Of a DNA stretch of 6,406 nt, positions 1 through 6,406 are shown piece by piece. Position 1 is the stretch's first letter, and each line of letters starts with the position of its first letter. The notes below the pieces were generated by a model. It was not told the origin of the DNA and did not search any database. It saw only the letters and a program-made list of their open reading frames with translations. The stretch lies in the NCBI GenBank assembly GCA_937975745.1, contig CALJUK010000337.1, forward strand, positions 1 to 6,406. Reading direction: 5' to 3'. Origin of the DNA: an uncultured Planctomycetaceae bacterium (GTDB lineage Bacteria; Planctomycetota; Planctomycetia; Planctomycetales; Planctomycetaceae). The translations under genes were made by a program, and so were the position numbers.

Positions 1-420
1 CCACTCACTCAGACCATCTCCCTCGGAGAGCACCGCTTCTACATGGTGCATGGGACCCCCCGTGATCCGCTCGATGAGTATCTGACCGATGACATCGCGG
101 CCTGGGAAAAGCGGCTGGAAGATCTGCAGGTCGACTTCGCCTGTGTGGGGCACACTCACGTTCCATTTCATACGGATCTGGGTGGAACGCAACTCATCAA
201 TCCCGGAAGCGTTGGCCAGCCACGCGACGGCGATCCGCGGGCAGCGTACGCCATTATCGAGAACGGCAAAGTCGAGTTTCACCGCGTCAAGTACGATATC
301 GATGCCGCACTGGAGCAGATGCGGCGGGCCGGCACCGAAGAGTGGGCCGTCGAACTGGCCGAATCGATCCTCCGCACCGGGGGCAGCGATGTCATCCCCA
401 GTCGCCGACCGAAAGAGTAG
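1..420 (+). CDS. Metallophosphoesterase, YfcE/MJ0936 type (C-terminal part)
   Basis: The gene is cut by the left edge of the window; the reading frame is open from base 1, so the ATG at 43 is an internal Met and not the start. The visible 139 residues hold the C-terminal half of a calcineurin-like phosphoesterase: an MVHGTP block (bases 43-60) whose His is a typical metal ligand, then GHTH (bases 148-159), which in this family supplies the last two metal-binding histidines. A block reading LINPGSVGQPRDGD follows, typical of the YfcE/MJ0936 phosphodiesterases, and then the usual short C-terminal strands. The N-terminal DxH and GD/GNH motifs lie outside the window. These enzymes are cytoplasmic, bind two divalent metals and hydrolyse phosphodiesters; the natural substrate cannot be told. 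The tail after GTEEWAVELAESILRTGG is a helix and a charged end. The family call is firm and the substrate is unknown. Confidence 0.9.
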   Translation, partial: PLTQTISLGEHRFYMVHGTPRDPLDEYLTDDIAAWEKRLEDLQVDFACVGHTHVPFHTDLGGTQLINPGSVGQPRDGDPRAAYAIIENGKVEFHRVKYDIDAALEQMRRAGTEEWAVELAESILRTGGSDVIPSRRPKE

Positions 421-427
421 GATGCCC

Positions 428-484
428 AGAGCCCGTTCTCACTCACGTCGGCCTGTGGAAGGCGTCGCTTGCGAGAACGGCTCT
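428..484 (+). repeat. Inverted repeat (hairpin) between the phosphoesterase and YHYH genes
   Basis: The left arm AGAGCCCGTTCTC (428-440) pairs with the right arm GAGAACGGCTCT (473-484). This gives 12 base pairs with a single bulged C, around a 32-base loop (441-472) that can itself form a small GCC/GGC stem. The repeat starts 8 bases after the phosphoesterase stop codon and ends 14 bases before the ATG at 499, four bases before that gene's Shine-Dalgarno site. No T-run follows the right arm, so it is not a classic intrinsic terminator. It could end or attenuate transcription from upstream, stabilise an mRNA end, or limit ribosome access to the downstream start. The pairing is seen directly; the role is inference. 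Confidence 0.6.
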
Positions 485-488
485 CGTC

Positions 489-492
489 GGAG
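489..492 (+). promoter_or_regulatory. Shine-Dalgarno site that sets the YHYH gene start
   Basis: GGAG lies six bases before the ATG at 499. This supports 499 over the in-frame TTG at 469, which would sit in the loop side of the 428-484 inverted repeat and would add ten residues before a normal-looking export signal. Confidence 0.6.
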
Positions 493-498
493 ATCAAC

Positions 499-1353
499 AT
501 GACAACCCTTCCCGCCAAAGGTCGCCGACACCCGATGTGCATCGGCATTGTCGCCGCGGCTGTGCTGGTGGCTGTCATCTGGACCGCTCAAAACTTCGGC
601 CAGCCTCCGATGCGACGCCACACCACCACGCAATCGACAGGGCAGGTTCCCCTCGTCCCCGCCACGCAGCAGCCATCCGTCGCCAACCAGGTTTCCATTA
701 CTGTCGAAGGTGACGTCCGGCTGATCGCGGCAAACGGTATTCCCGACCACCTGACTGGTCCATTTCCGAATCGAGGCAACCCCAACCGGATCGCACCGCA
801 GCGATATCTGTACCGTGTCGCAGCCAATCCCCGGGCCGCCAATCGTCTGACGCCGCTCGGTATGCACAACTTCGGCATTGCGATCAACGGCGTTCCGTTC
901 GATCCGGGTGCCGCCGAATGGTTTCTGGGGAATCCACAGGCGGGCTGGCAGTACGAAGCACTCTCCGGCGCGGTTCCGTTAGGAATCGACGCTTCCTACG
1001 CCCACGTGCAACCGACCGGGGCCTACCACTACCACGGCCTGCCAATGAAGCTGCTGGAGGAACTCCACGTACAGCCGAACCGCCATTCACCTCTGATCGG
1101 ATGGGCTGCCGATGGCTTTCCGATTTACGCCCCGTATGGCTATTCCGATCCCGACGACGCGGACTCGGCCGTCAAGGTGATGCGGTCCAGCTATCAGTTG
1201 AAGACCGGAGCCCGGCCGCGTGGGAACGGCCAACCCGGTGGCCGGTATGATGGCACATTTCTGGCCGACTACGAGTATGTCGCACGTCTGGGTGATCTCG
1301 ACGAATGCAACGGCCGGACAACGATCACGCCCGAGTTCCCCGAAGGAACGTAG
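499..1353 (+). CDS. YHYH-domain protein, C-terminus cut by an in-frame TAG
   Basis: From the ATG at 499 this encodes 284 residues. A basic start (KGRRH, residues 7-11) leads into a hydrophobic stretch at about 13-31, which looks like a signal anchor or signal peptide, so the rest is probably outside the cytoplasm. A low-complexity linker (about 34-62) follows. The YHYH domain starts near residue 66: HNFGIAINGVPFDP (133-146), AHVQPTGAYHYHG (168-180) with the name-giving YHYH at 176-179, LIGWAADGFPIYAPYGY (199-215), and DECNGRTTITPEFPEGT (268-284). The domain's biochemical function is not known. The protein stops within its conserved C-terminal block: TAG at 1351-1353 falls where the family, as I recall it, has Tyr in a GTYAYFLT-like motif, and the same frame resumes with AYFLTEAWPVIPRCYRG. 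The complete product would be 325 residues. The gene may therefore be a recent pseudogene, a sequencing error or a truncated but functional form. Confidence 0.85.
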   Translation: MTTLPAKGRRHPMCIGIVAAAVLVAVIWTAQNFGQPPMRRHTTTQSTGQVPLVPATQQPSVANQVSITVEGDVRLIAANGIPDHLTGPFPNRGNPNRIAPQRYLYRVAANPRAANRLTPLGMHNFGIAINGVPFDPGAAEWFLGNPQAGWQYEALSGAVPLGIDASYAHVQPTGAYHYHGLPMKLLEELHVQPNRHSPLIGWAADGFPIYAPYGYSDPDDADSAVKVMRSSYQLKTGARPRGNGQPGGRYDGTFLADYEYVARLGDLDECNGRTTITPEFPEGT

Positions 1354-1476
1354 GCCTACTTCTTGACGGAAGCCTGGCCCGTGATTCCGCGCTGCTACCG
1401 GGGTACACCCGCACCCGACTTCGCGCGTCGTGGACCGGGTGGTCCCCCCGGTGGCCGCCGTCCACCCCGTCGATAA
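1354..1476 (+). pseudogene. Stranded C-terminal tail of the YHYH gene
   Basis: Directly after the TAG, in the same frame, 40 codons run to a TAA at 1474-1476. They begin AYFLTEAWPVIPRCYRG, which matches the end of YHYH-domain proteins as I know them, and finish with a Gly/Pro/Arg-rich stretch (RRGPGGPPGG, then RRPPRR). No start codon with a Shine-Dalgarno site suggests separate translation. With the TAA as the true stop, the gap to the convergent ThuA-like gene is 55 bases. The tail is annotated as a fragment of the gene before it; it would be ordinary coding sequence if the TAG is an error or is read through. Confidence 0.75.
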
Positions 1477-1493
1477 CGACTTGGTATCGAAGG

Positions 1494-1531
1494 GCAGTTG
1501 TCGGTCGCTTTCTGCGCGGTGACAACGCTGC
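1494..1531. terminator. Possible hairpin between the convergent YHYH and ThuA-like genes
   Basis: GTTGTC (1497-1502) pairs with GACAAC (1521-1526). The stem can be extended by three pairs (GCA 1494-1496 with TGC 1529-1531) across a two-base bulge, and the loop can form a short CGC/GCG stem. It fills the space between the TAA at 1476 and the ThuA-like stop codon at 1532-1534, where a terminator serving both strands would be expected. There is no T-run on either side, so the call rests mostly on position. Confidence 0.25.
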
Positions 1532-2566
1532 TCAGCGAGTCGGTTCGGTCTTCGGACCGGGGATGGGTGACTCCCATCCGGCGAGGTCCGCGGGCTTCAC
1601 CCCTTTGCGATAACCTTCGAACCGGAAGGTCGTCGGAAAGTACGGGCCGACCAGTTCGACATTGGCGTTCGGCTTGATTGCCTCTTCCATCGCGGCGGCC
1701 CAGAAGCAGGCATTGACCAGCAACCGGCGGTAGCCCTCATTCAGAATGTCTTCCGAAGCTCCGTATGTGGTCGCAAACACTCGGCCGACCTTCCCGGTGG
1801 AACTGCGATATATCCGGACCCAGGCACCCGGACAGGGGACTTTGTCCGCCACCGGAGGCGAGTCCGGTGTCATGCCGTCGAGCGGTTGGGCCATCGCCAG
1901 GACCGTGCTGTCTGGTTGCGGTTCGGTCCAGTATCCGCCGGCCTGCACCCACATGTCGTGGACGCCTCGCAAGACGGGGTGGTCCTGCTGAGCCGGCACA
2001 ATGTCCAGCCGGGTACTCATTTTGTGGTTCGTGCCGTAATGTCCGGCCCAGGTTTCTCCCAAAATCTGCCGTCCGAATCCGCCCGGGAAATCTTTCCCTG
2101 CGTATTGGAACGAGAACCGTTCGTATTCTCCCTTGGCCGGGATCTTGAACGCGTGCGTCGATGTCCGCAGCCCGACGACCGGACCACCTCGTTCGAGGTA
2201 ATCCACGATCGGCTGCATCTGATCGTGGGGGAGATTCTGAAACCGGAGGAAAATGACCATCAGGTCGGCCGACTTGAGTGCCTCGGTCCCAGGCAGATGG
2301 TTCGAACCGGGAACGATCTCCCCGGATTCGGGATCGACCGTGAACAGCACAGTGCAGCGAAAGCCATGACGTTTCGCCAGGATGCGGGCCAACTGGGGGA
2401 GCGATTCTTCCGAGCGGTACTCGTGGTCTCCCGCCAGAAAGACTATGTGACGGCCAACACCCGGTCCGGACGTCCCTTCGTAGACCAACGGCTCGGCCTG
2501 ACAAATGAGCGGAGTCAAGGTAACCAGGATCAGTGTGACGATGGCTTGAATCGTTCTCTGTGGCAC
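1532..2566 (-). CDS. Exported ThuA-like (trehalose utilisation family) protein
   Basis: This is a 344-residue protein with a signal peptide (basic start, hydrophobic core at about 7-20, likely cleavage after ICQA at residue 24), so it is probably exported. The ThuA-like domain covers about 38-295: HIVFLAGDHEYRSEESLP (40-57), the strand and turn GGPVVGLRTSTHAF (127-140), GHYG (175-178), and FATTYGASEDILNEGYRR (264-281). The fold is related to class I glutamine amidotransferases, but the 127-140 turn has no Cys, so amidotransferase chemistry is unlikely. The C-terminal VGPYFPTTFRFEGYRKGVKP segment (306-325) is a feature I associate with planctomycete members. The function is unproven; ThuA was named for a role in trehalose/disaccharide use in rhizobia, and that need not apply here. 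The start is GTG with AAGGAG five bases upstream. The gene is codirectional with the PPC gene, 175 bases downstream of it. Confidence 0.88.
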   Translation of the reverse strand: MPQRTIQAIVTLILVTLTPLICQAEPLVYEGTSGPGVGRHIVFLAGDHEYRSEESLPQLARILAKRHGFRCTVLFTVDPESGEIVPGSNHLPGTEALKSADLMVIFLRFQNLPHDQMQPIVDYLERGGPVVGLRTSTHAFKIPAKGEYERFSFQYAGKDFPGGFGRQILGETWAGHYGTNHKMSTRLDIVPAQQDHPVLRGVHDMWVQAGGYWTEPQPDSTVLAMAQPLDGMTPDSPPVADKVPCPGAWVRIYRSSTGKVGRVFATTYGASEDILNEGYRRLLVNACFWAAAMEEAIKPNANVELVGPYFPTTFRFEGYRKGVKPADLAGWESPIPGPKTEPTR

Positions 2567-2741
2567 GATGACTCCTTGAGAATTGTCGGACGAAACATGG
2601 CCGAGGCGGCAACTGCGGCGGCACTCGTTCTGTGACGGTCCGCACTATGCAATGGGCCGCGTTGCGGACGCGACGCCGCCTTCGCTCGGCATTTCGGCTG
2701 GGACCAAAACCGAGTGCCACTCCTACGGCGCTCCGTCGAAA
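2567..2741. other. Intergenic spacer between the PPC and ThuA-like genes
   Basis: The 175 bases hold no convincing gene. Read on the minus strand, a GC-rich hairpin lies at 2674-2656 (seven pairs including one G-U, loop of five), about 67 bases past the PPC stop codon. It has no T-run after it and may be a weak terminator or processing site. I could not pick out a convincing -35/-10 pair for the ThuA-like gene, so separate transcription is possible but not shown. Confidence 0.35.
2572..2577 (-). promoter_or_regulatory. Shine-Dalgarno site that sets the GTG start of the ThuA-like gene
   Basis: On the minus strand AAGGAG lies five bases before the GTG at 2566-2564. No in-frame ATG lies nearby upstream, and the residues after the GTG form a normal signal peptide, so the GTG is the likely start. 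Confidence 0.75.
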
Positions 2742-4889
2742 TTATTTGCCGGCGGTTTTGTCTTCTGCGGGCTTCTCTTCGGCCGCGACTGTGATCAGAA
2801 GTGGTTGGCTACTGTACGTCGCCTTCATCACAAAGTTCAAGGAGACGTTGGCCATCACGCAGCATTGCTGCGGTTCGCACGCCGGCGCATCTTTAGCGGC
2901 CGTGAGCGTGATGTTGCCGGAAGAATTCTTCCCGGTGAGCAGTGTCTTGCTCTTCTTGGCATCGATCGTCACACCGACAGGCAGCGTGTCGGCAAACATC
3001 GAAGAGAGATGCCGATACAACATGTCGAGCGTCACGTTTTTGTCGAACCCCTCGGCTCGTTCGATGTCGACTGTAATTGTCTGCGATTCGCCCGGTTTGA
3101 GCGTGAGGGCATAAGTGCTGAGTGTGATCTTCCGCACGTCGCTGGGCGTTCCGACGGCCACCGTGTGCATCTCAACCGGGAAATGCCCTCGACCGCCGCC
3201 GGGGAAGTAGACTTCCTGCATCGGCTTGGCATCGATCGTTAATTCCAGCGGCGTGCCGTTGTTGTCGGCTGTGGCCGTCCCGTAAATGCGGACATTCGAT
3301 GCGAGCGGCTTGGCGTCGGGAGAGGCTTCCAGAATGATGCAACCGTCGGTCTGCTTCGCTCCGGCCAGAATTCGCCCCGTGTGGGCCGTCACACCTTCGG
3401 GCAGCCCATCGATGTGCAGCTGAATCTCGCCATCAAAGCCGTTCTTCTTGACGGCCCGCACGAATATGGCCGAGCAGGTTCCCGGCGTCAGCCAGGACTT
3501 GTCCATGTCGGTCGAGAGTTCGAAGTACGGCTGGGAATGTTCCACCTGCAGGAAATAGACATATCCGTCGCCCCCCCGCAAATGGACGTCGCGAATTTCG
3601 ACGATGTATTTGCCATCCGCCGGAGCGGCCCAGTTTTCGATTTCGGAATCCTGGTAGTTGATGCGATTCCACTCGCGGAGGTCGTCGTTCTCCGAGAGCG
3701 GGGCACCGTCTTCCTTGAGGATACGGACGATGGAATCCAGCTGCGACCAGTTCCGCCGGGCAATGACCTGCAGGCTGACGCGGTCCCCCTTCTTGGCATC
3801 GAAGACGTAGCAGTCGACGTCGGCTTCTTTTTCGATCCGTCCGCTGATACCGCACGGGATGGTCACCGGTTGGGCGGTGGCCGGTTCGTTGTTCTCTTCA
3901 GCCGATTCCACCACGCGCGGCAGACTGCTCACCACGACGGAGACGGGGTTGGTCTTCTGGTCGTCACCCATTGGCAGCTGCACGTCGAGCGAGCCAGCCG
4001 AGGCGTTCTCCGCGAGGCTCAACTTGACGAGTTTCTTTTCGGCCGGCAGACCGGCACCAACCAGTTCCACATCGCCCGGTTCGCTGCCGACCGAGACGGC
4101 TGTCGGATGGACGTTCGAAACGAACGGACGGCTGCTGGTCTCAATGGCGTACTGCCAGTAACGATTGCCCGAGTAGCGGACGTCGCGCACTTCCAGCAGG
4201 TATTCGCCCGGGTGTTCGAAGTGATGGCTGAGGAAGGGATCAGCCGCATACTGATTATTGGCGGCAGCGACAGTCGAGCCGGTGGCGGCACTCTTGACGG
4301 TGATGATCGGGTCGACGTGCGTCTGCAGATCATGAATCTTGTCTTCCAGCCGCATCCCCCAGCAGAGGAAGTTGACCGTCTTGGGCTGGTCGATGGTGAA
4401 TTTGAAGAAGTCGACATCTTCCCCTTTCTCGACAGTTCCGCAGATTGTCGCGGGGAGTTCGACGGCCTGGGCCAGGTCGGGTGTGTCATTCTTGGCAGCT
4501 TCGTACACCACCGGGTTGGGCGTGACGAGCAGCTGACCCAGCGTACTGGCGCCGGTTGGGCCGATGATGCGGAAATCGCGCACACCGGGAATGGCGTCGG
4601 CGGCAATGTGGAACTTCACTTTGATCTTCGTCAGCGAGGGCTCTTTGCCGTCTTTGCCCAACTCCATCGGCGTGATGATCTCGCCTGTCACCCCTTCCCC
4701 ATGCACGATGACTTGGTAGGCACCAAACATGCTGTAGCGGGACTCGACTTCGTGTTCCGAGTCGGTGCCGACCTGGGCGGCTGTCGGCTGCAGACTCATC
4801 AGCATCGGATACGATGTCTGCGCCCGGGCCGGAATTGCGGAACAGGCCAGCAGGCAACAGATCGCGATCGCGTGGATCAGGTGTTTCAC
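2742..4889 (-). CDS. Exported protein with two PPC (pre-peptidase C-terminal) domains
   Basis: This 715-residue protein has an export signal at 1-23 (ending IPARA, then Q). LLAC at residues 13-16 also resembles a lipobox, so a lipoprotein is possible. A beta-rich domain at about 25-125 is followed by PPC domain 1 (about 132-250: NDTPDLAQAVELP, then DVDFFKFTI, ending GEYLLEVRDVRYSGNRYWQY). A TIG/Ig-like linker (about 255-330) leads to PPC domain 2 (about 333-450: NNEPATAQPVTIP, then DVDCYVFDAKKGD, ending GKYIVEIRDVHLRGG). The rest (about 455-700) looks like further Ig-like beta domains, including LTLKPGESQTITVDIERA (595-612), and ends in a charged Lys/Glu tail. No protease or other catalytic motif is visible. 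PPC domains are beta-sandwich accessory modules of secreted proteins, so a binding or structural role in the periplasm or at the surface is likely. The start is GTG with a strong GGAAGGA site. It lies 67 bases downstream of the DUF1553 gene, probably in one operon. Confidence 0.88.
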   Translation of the reverse strand: MKHLIHAIAICCLLACSAIPARAQTSYPMLMSLQPTAAQVGTDSEHEVESRYSMFGAYQVIVHGEGVTGEIITPMELGKDGKEPSLTKIKVKFHIAADAIPGVRDFRIIGPTGASTLGQLLVTPNPVVYEAAKNDTPDLAQAVELPATICGTVEKGEDVDFFKFTIDQPKTVNFLCWGMRLEDKIHDLQTHVDPIITVKSAATGSTVAAANNQYAADPFLSHHFEHPGEYLLEVRDVRYSGNRYWQYAIETSSRPFVSNVHPTAVSVGSEPGDVELVGAGLPAEKKLVKLSLAENASAGSLDVQLPMGDDQKTNPVSVVVSSLPRVVESAEENNEPATAQPVTIPCGISGRIEKEADVDCYVFDAKKGDRVSLQVIARRNWSQLDSIVRILKEDGAPLSENDDLREWNRINYQDSEIENWAAPADGKYIVEIRDVHLRGGDGYVYFLQVEHSQPYFELSTDMDKSWLTPGTCSAIFVRAVKKNGFDGEIQLHIDGLPEGVTAHTGRILAGAKQTDGCIILEASPDAKPLASNVRIYGTATADNNGTPLELTIDAKPMQEVYFPGGGRGHFPVEMHTVAVGTPSDVRKITLSTYALTLKPGESQTITVDIERAEGFDKNVTLDMLYRHLSSMFADTLPVGVTIDAKKSKTLLTGKNSSGNITLTAAKDAPACEPQQCCVMANVSLNFVMKATYSSQPLLITVAAEEKPAEDKTAGK

Positions 4890-4896
4890 GGGACAA

Positions 4897-4903
4897 TCCT
4901 TCC
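4897..4903 (-). promoter_or_regulatory. Shine-Dalgarno site that sets the GTG start of the PPC gene
   Basis: On the minus strand GGAAGGA lies seven bases before the GTG at 4889-4887. The GTG opens a good export signal, which supports it as the start. Confidence 0.75.
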
Positions 4904-4956
4904 GACGAATTGGAATGCGTTCGCTCGCGGCGGTGTGAATCAGCCGGACGATCGTT

Positions 4957-6406
4957 CTACTGGTTGAACATGAATCCCTTGGAGTTGATCAGCGACCAGA
5001 GCAGGTCTTCGAAGAAGACCTCGCGGGACGGGCTCTTTTCCAGGAAGTTGGTCACGGTGGCAATCTCCGACTGGTCCGGCTTGCGACTGAGAGTCAGCAG
5101 ATACAACTCCGTGATGATCTCTTCGTCCGTCTTCTTCGCTTCGACGAGCTTGTGCACTCGGCCTTTCTTGTCGGCGATTTTCGTTGCCAGAATGTCGCCG
5201 TTCAGAGTGTGCAACGCCTGCCCCAGGTTGGCATCTGGCATGCGCTCGCACTCGCAAACGCTGGCTCGCTTTGGTTTGCCGAAGGTCTGCAGGAAGTAGT
5301 TCGGGTATTGTCCGTCCGGGAGTTCGATGGCGCGGGTACCGAGCGGCAGAGACTTGAACTTGGTCTGCACGCCGGTCACGGAGTCGATCGCGTCCAGCAA
5401 CGGCTCAGCCGCCAGACGCTTCACGCGGAAGTGGGTGTAAAATTTCTCGTCAGCCGCGTTCTCGGGCGTGGGTTGCGAATCGACCTGGTACAACTGCGAC
5501 GTCATGATCACGCGGATCAACTGCTTCAGATCGTACTTGCTGTCGACGAAATGCTTCGCCAGCGCTTCGAGCAGGCCCGGATTGGTGGGCGGATTGGTGC
5601 CCCGCATGTCGTCGATCGGCTCGACGAGACCGCGACCGAGCAGATACGCCACATAGCGGTTGGCCATGTTGCGGGCGAAATCCTTGTTCTCGGGCGAGGT
5701 CAACCAATCGCCCAGCGGAATCCGTCGGTCGAGCGGGTGGTCCATCTCTTCCCCCTGCAACGGCCGGGGCTTGAGAGTCTTGCCCGTCTTGGGATGGCGC
5801 ACTTCGCCGGAGTTCTTCACCGTTACGACTTGTTCGCGACCGAACAGACCAAATTCCTGACTGTTCTTGTTCCCCACTCGAGAGAAGAACGCCGCGAACG
5901 AATAGTAATCTTCCTGGCTGTACCGCTCGAACGGATGGTGATGACACTTCGCGCACTGCAGCCGAACACCCAGGAACAACTGAGCCGTCGCTTCCGCCAG
6001 ATCAGACGAGTTGTTGAACGTCTGGAAGAATGACGCGGGACCGCTGCTGAAAATGCTTCCTTTCGCGGTCACCAGTTCGCGGACAAACTCGTCGAAAGGA
6101 CGATTGGTTCGGAACGACTCCTTAATCCAATTGTGCATGGCCCACATTTCCTGCTCGTTGGCGGCTTGGCCGTTGCTGGTGTTGCGGAGCAGATCGGACC
6201 ATTTGACGGTCCAGTAGGCGGCATACTTGTCGTTGTAAATGTCTTGCGCGGGATCACCCGTCAGACCGAGCAGCCGGTCGATCAGCAGTTCTCGCTTGTT
6301 CGGCCGAGTGTCCGCCAAGAAGGCTTGCGCCTCTTCGGGAGTCGGCAAAGTGCCGATGGCATCCAGAAACGCGCGGCGGACGAATGTGGCATCATCGCAT
6401 GTGGGG
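4957..6406 (-). CDS. DUF1549/DUF1553 planctomycete protein (C-terminal part)
   Basis: The gene is cut by the right edge of the window. The frame is open to base 6406: the codons before the TTG at 6348 read DDATFVRRAFLDAIGT, a typical DUF1549 opening, so that TTG is an internal Leu and not a start. The visible 482 residues hold most of DUF1549 (about 1-175), with CAKCHHHPFERY (bases 5920-5955) carrying a CxxCH motif like that of c-type haem sites. DUF1553 follows (about 220-460), with LGRGLVEPIDDMRGTNPPTNP (residues 256-276), VCECERMPDANLGQALHTLNG (near 394-414) and the typical end LLWSLINSKGFMFN (468-481). Full-length relatives usually carry an N-terminal export signal and often a planctomycete cytochrome-like (PSCyt1) domain, which would lie beyond the window. 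The function is unknown; haem binding is inferred from the motif only. It is the first visible gene of the minus-strand set. Confidence 0.93.
   Translation of the reverse strand, partial: PTCDDATFVRRAFLDAIGTLPTPEEAQAFLADTRPNKRELLIDRLLGLTGDPAQDIYNDKYAAYWTVKWSDLLRNTSNGQAANEQEMWAMHNWIKESFRTNRPFDEFVRELVTAKGSIFSSGPASFFQTFNNSSDLAEATAQLFLGVRLQCAKCHHHPFERYSQEDYYSFAAFFSRVGNKNSQEFGLFGREQVVTVKNSGEVRHPKTGKTLKPRPLQGEEMDHPLDRRIPLGDWLTSPENKDFARNMANRYVAYLLGRGLVEPIDDMRGTNPPTNPGLLEALAKHFVDSKYDLKQLIRVIMTSQLYQVDSQPTPENAADEKFYTHFRVKRLAAEPLLDAIDSVTGVQTKFKSLPLGTRAIELPDGQYPNYFLQTFGKPKRASVCECERMPDANLGQALHTLNGDILATKIADKKGRVHKLVEAKKTDEEIITELYLLTLSRKPDQSEIATVTNFLEKSPSREVFFEDLLWSLINSKGFMFNQ

Noticed and set aside
469..498. 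TTG at 469 as the start of the YHYH protein
   Set aside because: It has no good Shine-Dalgarno site, while the ATG at 499 has GGAG at the right distance and begins a normal export signal.
2620..2718. Eight-base inverted repeat GGCACTCG / CGAGTGCC in the spacer between the PPC and ThuA-like genes
   Set aside because: The arms are about 83 bases apart and the match does not extend, which is within what chance gives in GC-rich DNA.
1737..2720. A 327-codon open frame on the minus strand, shifted against the ThuA-like gene
   Set aside because: It is an Arg-, Pro- and Gly-rich shadow frame with no domain. The ThuA-like frame has the signal peptide, family motifs and Shine-Dalgarno site.
3381..4967. 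A 528-codon open frame on the plus strand, antisense to the PPC gene
   Set aside because: It lies codon-for-codon opposite the PPC gene, so it stays open as long as that gene avoids TTA, CTA and TCA codons, which are rare at this GC content. Its product has no recognisable domain, while the PPC protein has clear domains and a signal peptide.
5941..5955. CxxCH motif as evidence of a dedicated cytochrome c gene
   Set aside because: The motif is a fixed part of the DUF1549 family; a separate cytochrome c domain is not visible in this window.
6346..6348. TTG as the start of the DUF1549/DUF1553 protein
   Set aside because: The upstream codons continue the conserved DUF1549 opening to the window edge, so this is an internal Leu codon.

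Overview
The window looks like chromosomal DNA from a planctomycete. The pointers are a protein with DUF1549 and DUF1553 domains and an embedded CxxCH motif, a secreted protein with two PPC domains, a secreted ThuA-like protein and a YHYH-domain protein. This combination of families is characteristic of Planctomycetota. The DNA is GC-rich and long shadow ORFs are common, as expected at that composition. The genus cannot be named from this stretch.

Layout. On the plus strand, 1-420 is the C-terminal part of a YfcE/MJ0936-type metallophosphoesterase. After a short spacer with a strong inverted repeat (428-484), a membrane-anchored or secreted YHYH-domain protein runs from 499. Its reading frame is cut by an in-frame TAG at 1351-1353, in the middle of what looks like a conserved C-terminal block. 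The same frame continues for 40 more family-like codons to a TAA at 1474-1476. Three genes on the minus strand converge on it. In order of transcription they are the DUF1549/DUF1553 protein (from beyond 6406 down to 4957), the PPC-domain protein (4889-2742) and the ThuA-like protein (2566-1532).

How they may work together. The minus-strand genes are codirectional. The spacing is 67 bases between the first two and 175 bases between the second and third. The first two are probably one operon; the ThuA-like gene has its own strong Shine-Dalgarno site and may be in the same unit or separate. All three families recur in planctomycete clusters of exported proteins of largely unknown function. A shared role outside the cytoplasm is reasonable, but no substrate can be read from the sequence. 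The metallophosphoesterase is an ordinary cytoplasmic phosphodiesterase-type enzyme with no obvious link to the rest.

The point most worth following up is the interrupted YHYH gene: a one-base change, a sequencing error or a real truncation. I see no mobile element, CRISPR array, tRNA or rRNA, and nothing that amounts to a clearly new system.
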